From assembly GCF_900167135.1 (NCBI RefSeq), contig NZ_FUWZ01000003.1, forward strand, positions 310,001 to 374,000: a DNA stretch of 64,000 nucleotides, read 5' to 3'. This document shows, in pieces, positions 54,242-63,142 of the stretch. Every line of letters starts with the position of its first letter. Position 1 is the first letter of the stretch. The stretch comes from Chitinophaga eiseniae. GTDB taxonomy: Bacteria > Bacteroidota > Bacteroidia > Chitinophagales > Chitinophagaceae. The notes beneath the pieces are model-generated. The model made no database searches. It saw nothing but the letters and a program-made list of their open reading frames with translations, and was not told the origin of the DNA. A program made the position numbers and the translations under genes.

Positions 54242-55450
54242 ATGGCGAAGACCCGTCCCCCTGTTGTCCCGGCCTATTTCCACAGTCTGGATGCTTTCAG
54301 GGGCATCGCGGCCGTGATCGTCGTACTCTTCCACTGGCAGATGTTCTTTTATCCGAACGATGTATTTACGCTGGGGGGAGAATTAAATACCGAACTGCCT
54401 TTTTATTCTGCTTTGTCTCTGTTTTATACGCATGGCATGGTGTCGGTAGATATATTTTTTCAGTTATCGGGTTTTATCTTTTTCTGGTTATATGCTGATT
54501 CCGTAGCGACTGGCAAAACGGATTTCAGAAAATTCTGGGTGTACCGCATATCCAGGTTGTACCCGCTCCATGTGGCTACATTGATAGGAGTGGCTATTTT
54601 ACAGCCGGTGGTATTACAGCGGCTGGGACATTATTTTGTGATACAATATAATGACGCCTATCACTTCTTTTTAAATCTCCTGTTTGTACAAAACTGGGGA
54701 TTGGAAGTAGGGCCTTCTTTTAATGCGCCTTCCTGGTCGGTATCGGTGGAGATGTTTCTCTACCTGCTCTTCTTCCTCCTTTGCAGAAAGAGGTGGCACA
54801 CCAACAAGGCTCTGCTGTTGCTGATGATCCCGGCGGGAGCCGTCATGCAACACTATGGCTTTCTCATTGGGAAAGGTGTATTTTCTTTCTTTCTCGGAGC
54901 GCTTTTATACTATATCTATAACTACGTTCTCCGGCAGCGCAACATCCGGACTTACTTCCGGGTCATCAGCGTGGTGACGGTTATTCTCTGGACGGTGGTC
55001 ATCATGTCTTACTACTTCTTTCCTTTCTTTGAACAGGCCTGGTACAGCCATATCGGCAGGATTCGTCCCGGACTCAGCGCAGAGCAGTCCGCCAATGCCT
55101 ATGGCGTGGTCAGAAACCTGCTATTCCGGGTCACCGTGGCCCCCTGTACCATCCTGTCTTTGGTATTGCTTGAAACCGTGATAGGTCCCTGGCACCGCCG
55201 CTGGTCAGTACTGGGTAACTGCAGCTACGCAATCTACCTGCTGCATTTTCCTTTGCAGATAGCCACCGTGCTGGTGATGCAACTGCTGCACCTGGACCGC
55301 CGGTTGTTGCTTCATCCTCCGGTGATGATAGGCTTTATCAGCATGGTTGTGCTTCTGAGCTGGATCGTGTACTATTATTTTGAACAGCCGGCGCAGGACA
55401 AAATCAGGCAGGCCACCCTGCCGCGGCGCAAAGGCGTATTGGCATCCTGA
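54242..55450 (+). CDS. Acyltransferase 3 family membrane protein
   Basis: A 402-residue integral membrane protein with about ten helices. The signature SLDAFRGIAAVIVVLFHW near the start holds the conserved Arg and His of acyltransferase-3 (OafA-like) enzymes, which transfer acetyl or other acyl groups to surface sugars. It is the first gene of the exopolysaccharide locus, preceded by a 240-base A+T-rich gap that should hold the locus promoter; no clear consensus seen there. Confidence 0.92.
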   Translation: MAKTRPPVVPAYFHSLDAFRGIAAVIVVLFHWQMFFYPNDVFTLGGELNTELPFYSALSLFYTHGMVSVDIFFQLSGFIFFWLYADSVATGKTDFRKFWVYRISRLYPLHVATLIGVAILQPVVLQRLGHYFVIQYNDAYHFFLNLLFVQNWGLEVGPSFNAPSWSVSVEMFLYLLFFLLCRKRWHTNKALLLLMIPAGAVMQHYGFLIGKGVFSFFLGALLYYIYNYVLRQRNIRTYFRVISVVTVILWTVVIMSYYFFPFFEQAWYSHIGRIRPGLSAEQSANAYGVVRNLLFRVTVAPCTILSLVLLETVIGPWHRRWSVLGNCSYAIYLLHFPLQIATVLVMQLLHLDRRLLLHPPVMIGFISMVVLLSWIVYYYFEQPAQDKIRQATLPRRKGVLAS

Positions 55451-55539
55451 AGTTTATTAAGTCTCCGTGAAAAGCACGGATGAGCTTCAATATATCAACT
55501 AACAATCCGTAGTTCTCATTAAAAGCATCAGGTACCCGT

Positions 55540-56301
55540 ATGCAGTCATTTCGTGTGACCTTGCTGGTCCTGTCCCTCTGGTTGGCAGGATGCACCGGCA
55601 GCAGGAAAATAACTTACTTCAACGACATAGCTGCCACTACCGGCTACGACCCTGTCGAACGGTATCCACAGCTGAAAATCCAATCGGGAGATGTCTTACA
55701 GATCATCGTCAGCACCCCGGACAAGGATGTCACACAATTCTTCAACCCTAACCTCTCCGGTTCGCCCGGCCCGTCGGGAACGGGCGTGGATCAGGGATAC
55801 CTGGTGGACAGCGCCGGATTTATCCGGTTGCCCATCGCCGGCAAAATGTATGTCAGGAACAAAACCACGGCGGTGATCAATGAGGAAGTGACCACCGAAT
55901 TATCCAAGACCCTGAAGAACGTGTATGTGTCTACCCGCATGGTCAGCTTCAAAGTCTCGGTGCTCGGGGATGTGGCACGCCCCGGCTCCTTCAGGATAGG
56001 CGCCGAAAGAGCTTCTATCCTCGACGCGCTCAGTATGGCCGGAGATATGAACACCACCGCCGACCGGAAAGATGTCATGATCATCCGTGAAGTAGACGGT
56101 ATAAGACATTATACCTCGCTGAACCTGAACGATAGTAAGACGACCCTGAACTCGCCATACTATTATCTGGCCAATAACGACGTGGTATACATTAAGCCCG
56201 GTCCGGGCAAACAGTTTCCCACGTCGCGGCTGGTGCAGCTGCTGCCGGCGATACTCAGCGCCATTTCGCTGGCTACCACCATCATTCTTCTCAGTAAATG
56301 A
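55540..56301 (+). CDS. Polysaccharide export lipoprotein (Wza/OPX-like)
   Basis: A 253-residue lipoprotein (LAGC, Cys18) with a polysaccharide-export (Poly_export) domain (about 35-130, YPQLKIQSGDVLQIIVSTP) and one SLBB-like domain (about 140-220, VLGDVARPGSF). The C-terminus ends in a hydrophobic helix (LLPAILSAISLATTIILL), likely the outer-membrane or inner-side anchor. Shorter than E. coli Wza, as is usual in Bacteroidota. Its stop overlaps the kinase start by four bases (ATGA). Confidence 0.93.
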   Translation: MQSFRVTLLVLSLWLAGCTGSRKITYFNDIAATTGYDPVERYPQLKIQSGDVLQIIVSTPDKDVTQFFNPNLSGSPGPSGTGVDQGYLVDSAGFIRLPIAGKMYVRNKTTAVINEEVTTELSKTLKNVYVSTRMVSFKVSVLGDVARPGSFRIGAERASILDALSMAGDMNTTADRKDVMIIREVDGIRHYTSLNLNDSKTTLNSPYYYLANNDVVYIKPGPGKQFPTSRLVQLLPAILSAISLATTIILLSK

Positions 56302-58679
56302 AAAACTATCCCATGGCACCGCTTAAAGCAATACACAACCGGCCTTCCGCCATTGATATAGGCGACCTTTTCCGGAAGATGCTCTTTCACTGGCCTTTAT
56401 ACCTGCTGGCCATCCTGCTGGCCGCCGGAGCGGGATGGGCTTACCTGCGGTACACGCCCCCCTCCTATATGTCGTCGGCACGCCTTTACCTGAAAGATGA
56501 AAAGAAAGGCGGCGGTGAAGAAGCGGATATGCTCAAATCCCTTTCCCTGTTCAATAACGGCAAAAACATGGAAAACGAAATGGAAGTGCTGCACTCCCCC
56601 ATCCTGCTTCAGCGGGTCATCAGCAGCAATCATTTCAATGTCCGGTATTTCACGCCGCAACACCTGCAGGATAAAGAATGGTATCCGAAGTCGCCCGTCG
56701 TGATACAGCTGCTGAGCGACAGCTCCCGCACCGGCAACTATGTCTTTAACGTTACCCGCGTCCGCCAGGACTTCGACGTGGAAGCACGCATGGGAGAAGG
56801 CAAAAACAAACACACCCTGCATTTTACAGTCGCCCCCAATACCCCCTTCTGCATCGGGAAAGATACCTTCGCCCTGCAATCCGGCACAGTATCGCTGGCC
56901 GAATCCGGCACCTGCCGCATAGAAGTAGATTCAGCCATAGAGCAGGCCTACAAATCGGTAGAGGATATCACCACCGCGCTGGTCAACCGCGACGCCACCG
57001 TGATCGTTATCACCTATAAAGACCCGATGGCACAACGCAGCGCCGATTTCCTCAATGCGCTGCTGGACGAATACAATGACTACACCCTCAGCGATAAAAA
57101 CAAAGCCGGCGTTAAAACCATTCACTTCCTCAACACCCGCATAGACTCCCTCAAAGAAGAGCTGGGCCTGCTGGAACGCTCCGAAGAACAGTTTAAAGTA
57201 CAACGCGGCATCACCGACATCGACGCCAGCTCCAAACTGGCGCTGGAACAGGTGAAAGACGCCGACATCAAACTGAACGAAGCCAATCTGCAAATGGCGG
57301 TAATGGACCAGGTGGAACAATACATCAACAATCCGGACAACCGCACGCCCTTTACCCCACTCACCGGCAGCGTAGACCAAACCCTTACCGGCATGATCAA
57401 CCGCTATGAAGAAGCCCTGCGCGAGCAAAGAAAACTGTCGCTCGCCGTACAGCCTTCCAGCTTCCTCATGGAAAACCTCAACGCACAGGTAACCGCCGCC
57501 CGCGGCACCATCCGCGACTATATCAGCGGATACCGCCGCAACGCAGGCGTGGCACAGCAGACCGTTCAGCGCAAGGTCAACGCCATACAGGGCAAGATAG
57601 CCAGTATCCCTTCCTACGCCCGGGAATATGTCAATATCAAAAGACAACAGAGCGTGAAGGAAAACCTCTACCTCTATCTCTTAAAGAAAAAGGAAGAAGC
57701 CTCGGTTACCTTTGCCAGCAATGTGATCGATAACAAAGTCATTGCTCCTGCTTTTGTACCGGAAAAACCCGTAACGCCCAAAAAACCGATGATCTTCATC
57801 AGCTTTGTGGTATTGGCCGTCATCGCTGTCAGCGTCTACGTATATATTAAATACTTCCTCAATCCCCGGATACTCAGCCGCAAGGAAATTGAACAGGTAT
57901 TTAACCTGCCGGTGATCGCCGAGATCTTCCAGCAAACAGAAGGCACGCGGGACTTCTCCCTCAACAATCACGCGGTGCTCACCGAACAGATTTTTAACCT
58001 CCGCACCAACCTTCGCTTTCTGCTGGCCGATCACAAAGGTCCCGCTACCGTAATGCTCACCTCCAGCATCTCCGGAGAAGGTAAAACCTTCCTGTCGGCA
58101 CATCTCGCCAATTCTCTCACCGTCAATAACAAGAAGGTGGTGCTGCTGGAAATGGACCTGCGTAAACCCAAACTGTCCAGCTTCCTGGGCATGGACTACA
58201 AAATCGGTATCACCAACTACCTCGTCGGCAACAAATCCATGGATGAAATTATCCGCGAGGTACCAGACGCCAACAACCTGTACCTGGTGTCTTCCGGCCC
58301 CGTACCACCCAACCCGATCGAGCTGATAGAAAGCCCGCGCATGGTGGCTTTGCTGGCAGAACTAAAAAACAGGTTCGACTATATCATTATCGATACTTCA
58401 CCGGTAGGCATCGTATCAGACGCCAAAAGCATGGCGCCGTATGTAGACTGCACCCTGTTTGCCATCCGGTACAACTATACCCATAAAGCGAGACTGGTAG
58501 CCATGGAAGAAAGCCTGAAAGAAACCTATTTCAGGAAGAAAGGACTCATTTTCAACGGCATTATTCAGGACACTTTTTATCCATACTACTATTACGGTAA
58601 ATATTCCTACGATGAAGGTAAAAACCGTAAGAGCAGCTGGACGACCATCTTCAAAAAAACAGCGAGACGAATTGCGTAA
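56298..58679 (+). CDS. Wzc-like tyrosine autokinase (polysaccharide co-polymerase)
   Basis: A 793-residue protein: a Wzz domain flanked by two transmembrane helices (about 35-55 and 495-515), a long periplasmic coiled coil between them, and a cytosolic BY-kinase domain with Walker A SGEGKTF (Lys596), Walker A' (EMDLRKPKL) and Walker B (YIIIDTSPVG). The C-terminal Tyr cluster (Tyr761, 763-766, 769, 771) is the autophosphorylation site region. It controls export and chain length with the Wza-like protein. No cognate phosphatase gene is in the window. Confidence 0.95.
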   Translation: MKNYPMAPLKAIHNRPSAIDIGDLFRKMLFHWPLYLLAILLAAGAGWAYLRYTPPSYMSSARLYLKDEKKGGGEEADMLKSLSLFNNGKNMENEMEVLHSPILLQRVISSNHFNVRYFTPQHLQDKEWYPKSPVVIQLLSDSSRTGNYVFNVTRVRQDFDVEARMGEGKNKHTLHFTVAPNTPFCIGKDTFALQSGTVSLAESGTCRIEVDSAIEQAYKSVEDITTALVNRDATVIVITYKDPMAQRSADFLNALLDEYNDYTLSDKNKAGVKTIHFLNTRIDSLKEELGLLERSEEQFKVQRGITDIDASSKLALEQVKDADIKLNEANLQMAVMDQVEQYINNPDNRTPFTPLTGSVDQTLTGMINRYEEALREQRKLSLAVQPSSFLMENLNAQVTAARGTIRDYISGYRRNAGVAQQTVQRKVNAIQGKIASIPSYAREYVNIKRQQSVKENLYLYLLKKKEEASVTFASNVIDNKVIAPAFVPEKPVTPKKPMIFISFVVLAVIAVSVYVYIKYFLNPRILSRKEIEQVFNLPVIAEIFQQTEGTRDFSLNNHAVLTEQIFNLRTNLRFLLADHKGPATVMLTSSISGEGKTFLSAHLANSLTVNNKKVVLLEMDLRKPKLSSFLGMDYKIGITNYLVGNKSMDEIIREVPDANNLYLVSSGPVPPNPIELIESPRMVALLAELKNRFDYIIIDTSPVGIVSDAKSMAPYVDCTLFAIRYNYTHKARLVAMEESLKETYFRKKGLIFNGIIQDTFYPYYYYGKYSYDEGKNRKSSWTTIFKKTARRIA

Positions 58680-60018
58680 AGTATTTGAAAACAGCAGCTG
58701 GCTGCTGATCGATAAAATCAGTAAGCTCTTCCCGGGCATACTGGTGCTGGCCCTGATGGCACGGCACCTGGGACCGCGCGTGTTCGGCATATGGAATTAC
58801 ACCATCGCCTTCAGCCTTATTATGGCCAGCATCGCCATACTGGGAATGGACAAACTGGTGATCAAAGAACTGATGGCGGAAGAAGAAGAAACGCCCCGTG
58901 TGGTCAGCACCATCGCCTTTATGCGGCTGACCGCGGCGCTGGTCTGTATGGGCGTCAGCATCATCCTCGTCCACCTGATGAACCCCGACCCGTTGTATCT
59001 GCTGTGTATCACTTTCTCTTCCTTTACGGCCCTGTTCCAGTCCTTCGATGTGATGGACGGCTTTTACCAGGTCAGCAACAGCCTGAAAAGCGTGATCATC
59101 CCCAAAGTAACGGTGTTCCTGCTCTTCAGCCTCTTCAAATGCGTGGCTATCTTCTGTGACGCGCCGCTGCTCACCTTCCTGTGGCTTACGCTGCTGGAGC
59201 TGGTGGCCACCTACGTATGGATAGTGGGTAAATACAGCCTGCAATTCGGGCCGCTGTCGCTGCGGCAGGTGAACCTGCGCATGGCCAGGCGGCTGCTGGG
59301 CGACAGCTGGGTGCTCATCATGGCCAACCTGCTGGTAGTGCTGTTTATGAAGGTCGACAACATATTGCTCAATATCCTGTCCACACCGGAGGAGCTGGGC
59401 AACTACGTCGTAGCGGTACGTATTTCCGAGTTATGGTACGCGCTCCCCACCGTGGTATCCACCGCCATGCTGCCGATGCTGTTCCGTAAAAAAGAAGAAA
59501 ACCCAACCGCTTACCTGCAGACACTCGGCAGGTGGCTGCGTATCTCGGGCCTCATCAGCCTGATGCTGGCCACCGTCATCAGCCTGTCGGCCGGCATGTT
59601 GATACAACTGCTGTACGGCGCCGCCTATTCCACCGCTGCCGGTATCCTCCGTATCCATATCTGGTCGGCCATTCCGGTGTTCCTGATGCTGGTCATGGTA
59701 CAGTATCTTTTTGTAGAAGGAAAATATAAACTCTACCTGTACAGTAACATGGCCAGCCTGATGATCAATATCATTGTCAATCTCCTCCTGATACCGCACA
59801 TGGGCGGAAAAGGAGCTGCCATTGCCACCGTGGCAGCGTACTTCAGCGTATACATCCTGATGGTGGCGCTGGACAAAAGCGGACAAGCATGGTCACTCAC
59901 CTGCGGGATGATACATCCCGCAAGGATATACAACGACCTTACAGATATCAGTCATATCCTGCGCAAATCGTGGAACAACTATTTGTTTAGTAGTTCCCAC
60001 AAATCTATTAACCCATGA
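58612..60018 (+). CDS. Wzx/O-antigen-flippase-like polysaccharide transporter
   Basis: A 468-residue polytopic membrane protein with about 12 helices, of the polysaccharide biosynthesis/MATE-like (MVF) family: start SSWLLIDKISKLFPGILVLALMARHLGP and a mid-region WVLIMANLLVVLFMKVDNILL. It should flip lipid-linked repeat units. The ATG at 58612 overlaps the kinase gene by 68 bases; a TTG at 58672 that overlaps the kinase stop is an alternative and would remove 20 charged residues. The stop overlaps the next start by four bases. Confidence 0.9.
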   Translation: MKVKTVRAAGRPSSKKQRDELRKVFENSSWLLIDKISKLFPGILVLALMARHLGPRVFGIWNYTIAFSLIMASIAILGMDKLVIKELMAEEEETPRVVSTIAFMRLTAALVCMGVSIILVHLMNPDPLYLLCITFSSFTALFQSFDVMDGFYQVSNSLKSVIIPKVTVFLLFSLFKCVAIFCDAPLLTFLWLTLLELVATYVWIVGKYSLQFGPLSLRQVNLRMARRLLGDSWVLIMANLLVVLFMKVDNILLNILSTPEELGNYVVAVRISELWYALPTVVSTAMLPMLFRKKEENPTAYLQTLGRWLRISGLISLMLATVISLSAGMLIQLLYGAAYSTAAGILRIHIWSAIPVFLMLVMVQYLFVEGKYKLYLYSNMASLMINIIVNLLLIPHMGGKGAAIATVAAYFSVYILMVALDKSGQAWSLTCGMIHPARIYNDLTDISHILRKSWNNYLFSSSHKSINP

Positions 60019-60722
60019 ATAAGCTAAAAAATATCATTAAAAGGCTCCTGGCCGCGCTCTTTCCACGGATGCGGTACCGGGTGGTGGCTTACAGTTCAGA
60101 AGGGGAAGATCTTATCCTTAAACGTATTTTCAGCCAAAAGAACAAAGGGGTGTACGTAGATGTAGGCGCCCATCATCCTTTCCGTTTTTCCAACACCTAC
60201 CTGTTTTACAAAAAAAACTGGCGGGGTATCAATATTGATCCGCGGCCTGGTATGCAGGCGCTGTTCAACAAATACCGGCCCGGCGACACCAACCTCGAAA
60301 TGGGTGTTTCCGGCGTACCGCAGGAACTTACTTACGCCATCTTCAACGAGCCGGCGCTGAACACCTTTTCCGCTGAAAAAGTACAGGAATACACTGAGAA
60401 ACCCCATTACCAGGTGATAGACCGGAAGAAAGTAAAAACAGCGCCGCTGGCCGATGTGCTGGACCGGCATCTTTCCGCCGGCACGCCCATTGATTTTATG
60501 ACGATAGATGTGGAGGGCATGGACCTAGAAGTGCTGCAGTCCAACAACTGGGACAAATACCGGCCGTCCTATGTACTGGTGGAATCGCAGCCGTACGAAC
60601 TGGACAAGGAAGACTGTGAGGTACTGAGTTTTATGCGGGAGATGGGCTACAGCCTCTTCGCCAAAACCTGTTATACCTATTTTTTTAAAAACAGCCGGTT
60701 AAAAGGCAATGAATGGTTATGA
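60015..60722 (+). CDS. FkbM-family methyltransferase
   Basis: A 235-residue protein with the FkbM (Methyltransf_21) pattern: SSEGEDLILKRIF, VYVDVGAHHPFRFSNT (SAM motif I), GINIDP, and IDFMTIDVEGMDLEVLQ. Such enzymes methylate sugars in surface polysaccharides. It overlaps both neighbours by a few bases (ATGA at each end), so it is tightly coupled in the locus. Confidence 0.9.
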   Translation: MNKLKNIIKRLLAALFPRMRYRVVAYSSEGEDLILKRIFSQKNKGVYVDVGAHHPFRFSNTYLFYKKNWRGINIDPRPGMQALFNKYRPGDTNLEMGVSGVPQELTYAIFNEPALNTFSAEKVQEYTEKPHYQVIDRKKVKTAPLADVLDRHLSAGTPIDFMTIDVEGMDLEVLQSNNWDKYRPSYVLVESQPYELDKEDCEVLSFMREMGYSLFAKTCYTYFFKNSRLKGNEWL

Positions 60723-61681
60723 TGCACACGCCTGTTTTGTTACTGATCTTTAACCGCCCCGATAAGGTGCGGGAACAGATGGCCTGCCTCCGGCGGCAAC
60801 AGCCTGCCAGCCTGTTTGTGGCGGCCGATGGCCCCCGTCCCGACAGGCCCGGGGAAACCCTTCAGTGCGAAAGCGCCCGGCAGGCCGTTTTGTCTGCCAT
60901 CGACTGGCCCTGCAGCGTGCAAACCCTTTTCCGTTCCCATAACCTCGGCTGCGGAAAAGCTGTCAGCAGCGCTGTCAACTGGTTCTTTGAACACAACGAG
61001 GAAGGCGTCGTGCTGGAAGACGACTGCCTGCCGGACCCTACTTTTTTTTCCTTCTGCACTGCTATGTTGCAGCATTACCGGCATGACCCTGCCGTGATGC
61101 ATATCAACGGAAGCAATTTCCAGTTTGGCCGGCAACGGGGCACAGCCTCCTACTACTATTCCCGCTTTGCCCACGTATGGGGCTGGGCGTCGTGGAGAAG
61201 AGCATGGCAGCAATATGATTTCACGCTGCAGCGCTACCTGGGAATGTCCGCAGAAGGGCTTAGCCCCACCCTGAAACATGACATGAAAGCCGTATATCAT
61301 CAACAGCTGGACACCTGGGATGTACAGTGGTTTCTCAGCGTATGGTTTAACCAGGGCTGGACCATCACCCCCAATGTAAGCCTGGTACGTAACACCGGTT
61401 ATGGTAACGGCGCTACGCACACACTGCATGAACCCGGCTGGTTCAGGAAGATCAACTACGGACAGCTGCCCGTCATCACCTATCCGGAGGAACGCCGCAT
61501 CGACGAGGCGGCCGACCGGTATGCCGCCGAAGTGATGTATTCGCCCAGCCGTTTTTATACTACCATGCGGGACATGATCAAGGGCAGTCCTACGCTGTTG
61601 CGGTTATATCAGCGACTGATGCTTAAAGACAATACAGCAGCATCAAAAAACATCAAAATATCAAAATATCAAAATAGATAA
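60719..61681 (+). CDS. Glycosyltransferase (GT2-like, nucleotide-sugar dependent)
   Basis: ATG 60719 gives 320 residues and keeps the ATGA overlap used elsewhere; 60713 is also possible. The start HTPVLLLIFNRPDKV and the EDDCLPDP motif match the GT-A fold with its metal-binding acidic pair. C-terminal residues run into a repeated ATCAAAAT tract (61652-61675). It should add one sugar to the repeat unit of this locus. Confidence 0.88.
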   Translation: MMHTPVLLLIFNRPDKVREQMACLRRQQPASLFVAADGPRPDRPGETLQCESARQAVLSAIDWPCSVQTLFRSHNLGCGKAVSSAVNWFFEHNEEGVVLEDDCLPDPTFFSFCTAMLQHYRHDPAVMHINGSNFQFGRQRGTASYYYSRFAHVWGWASWRRAWQQYDFTLQRYLGMSAEGLSPTLKHDMKAVYHQQLDTWDVQWFLSVWFNQGWTITPNVSLVRNTGYGNGATHTLHEPGWFRKINYGQLPVITYPEERRIDEAADRYAAEVMYSPSRFYTTMRDMIKGSPTLLRLYQRLMLKDNTAASKNIKISKYQNR

Positions 61682-61700
61682 ATAAATAAATAAATAAATA
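61652..61700. repeat. Short tandem repeats at the end of the glycosyltransferase gene
   Basis: Three copies of the 8-mer ATCAAAAT (61652-61675) inside the end of the glycosyltransferase gene are followed by five copies of TAAA (61679-61698) in the gap. Slippage could change the C-terminus or the spacing to the polymerase start at 61712. Confidence 0.85.
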
Positions 61701-61711
61701 GATAAATCAAG

Positions 61712-63142
61712 ATGGACGCCGCTTATCTCGACCTCAGAAGCAGTAACCTTTTCGTGGAGATCTTCAAGGAAACAATGCCCTTGCTGATCGCCGCGTGGTT
61801 ACTCGTCGCTTATCACCGGAAGCGGATCAATATCCTCGACATGCTGCTGTACGCTTTTGCCACCGAAGCATACACCGTTATGATGATCGGGCCTACCTTC
61901 AACGCCTCCTTTTTTGTGGCGCTGTATCTCACCATCGAACAGGGACACCAGGTATTGACAGGCAGGCTGCGCATCCGGAGGGAATACCTGCTGTTGCTGT
62001 TGTTTCCCCTGATCTCACAGATGCTGGTGATGATGGTAGGTCAACTGTACCAAGATCCTTTTTCCCTTTCCGGCTCCTCCGCCGCTTATTTTTTCCGGCC
62101 CGTTTACTTCTACCTGAAAAATTACCTGCCGATGTTTGCTATCGGCTCCCGTATCCTGCAGGAACGGGACAGTATCTCTTTCGAAGGGATGCTGCGCACC
62201 ATGAAAAAGATCGCACTGTATTCCGCCGGCGTCGGCGTGCTGCAGTTATTTGTACAGGCAGTGCTGCATAACGACGTCCTCGGTGAATTACTGGGCCTGC
62301 AGCAGCGGTATATGCTGGAACAGATCAATGGTCCCCTGGGCGTAAGGATACAGGCTTTCTTCGCCGAGCCGAAAGTTTTTTGCGCTTTTGTTTCCCTGAC
62401 AATACCCGTCTTTTTACGCGACCGCAACTATAAATCGGCCTTCTGGGTTTTCCTGATGGCCGTGCAGACATCCTCCCAGACTTTCTGGATCAATATGCTG
62501 TCGGCCGCCATTGTGTTTATGCTGCTACAGCCTATCCGGCTGGTGCGCTTCAAGGCGCTGGCCAGTCTGGGAGTGATTGTTTGTATTTTCCTCAGTATCG
62601 CCTCCGCCAAGGATGTGCTGATGCAGTACTATCTGAAGAACCGGAACCAGCCTATTTCACGTATGCTGCTGGAACGGTCGCTCAGCAGGTACGATACTCA
62701 GTACTGGCAGCCCAACAACCAGGTGCTGGGTATTCCATTGCAGCGCGATATGGAATTGCCGGTAGTAGATTTTCTCAGAGACCACCCTTACCTGTTGTGG
62801 ACCGGCTACGGGCCGGGCAACAGCACTTTTATCCCCGGCCATTATTTCTCCGGGCAGCTGCGTTATATGCAGCAGCTGGAAGGCGTGGGCGGTCACAACC
62901 TGAACATGCGCTGGTTTTATATCCTGGCGGAGTTCGGCCTTTTCGGCCTGCTGCTGTTCTTTTTATTGCTGACGAGGGCCGACAGACAGCTGCCGCCCTT
63001 TCAGCGGAACTACCTCGTGTATGTGGTAGTCTGCTTTTTTTTCAGCCAGATCGACTTGTTCCTTCTCATGACGGCCATGTTATGTCAACCGGCGCCGGAA
63101 GAGGAAGAGGCTGGTCAGCCCTTGTTAATAGGAGAGCAATGA
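61712..63142 (+). CDS. Wzy-like polysaccharide polymerase (O-antigen ligase/polymerase type)
   Basis: A 476-residue protein with about ten hydrophobic helices and one large loop in the second half (residues about 300-390, NRNQPISRML ... GYGPGNSTF), the layout of O-antigen polymerases, which are poorly conserved. The function is assigned by topology and locus position between glycosyltransferase genes. Its stop overlaps the next start by four bases. Confidence 0.82.
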   Translation: MDAAYLDLRSSNLFVEIFKETMPLLIAAWLLVAYHRKRINILDMLLYAFATEAYTVMMIGPTFNASFFVALYLTIEQGHQVLTGRLRIRREYLLLLLFPLISQMLVMMVGQLYQDPFSLSGSSAAYFFRPVYFYLKNYLPMFAIGSRILQERDSISFEGMLRTMKKIALYSAGVGVLQLFVQAVLHNDVLGELLGLQQRYMLEQINGPLGVRIQAFFAEPKVFCAFVSLTIPVFLRDRNYKSAFWVFLMAVQTSSQTFWINMLSAAIVFMLLQPIRLVRFKALASLGVIVCIFLSIASAKDVLMQYYLKNRNQPISRMLLERSLSRYDTQYWQPNNQVLGIPLQRDMELPVVDFLRDHPYLLWTGYGPGNSTFIPGHYFSGQLRYMQQLEGVGGHNLNMRWFYILAEFGLFGLLLFFLLLTRADRQLPPFQRNYLVYVVVCFFFSQIDLFLLMTAMLCQPAPEEEEAGQPLLIGEQ

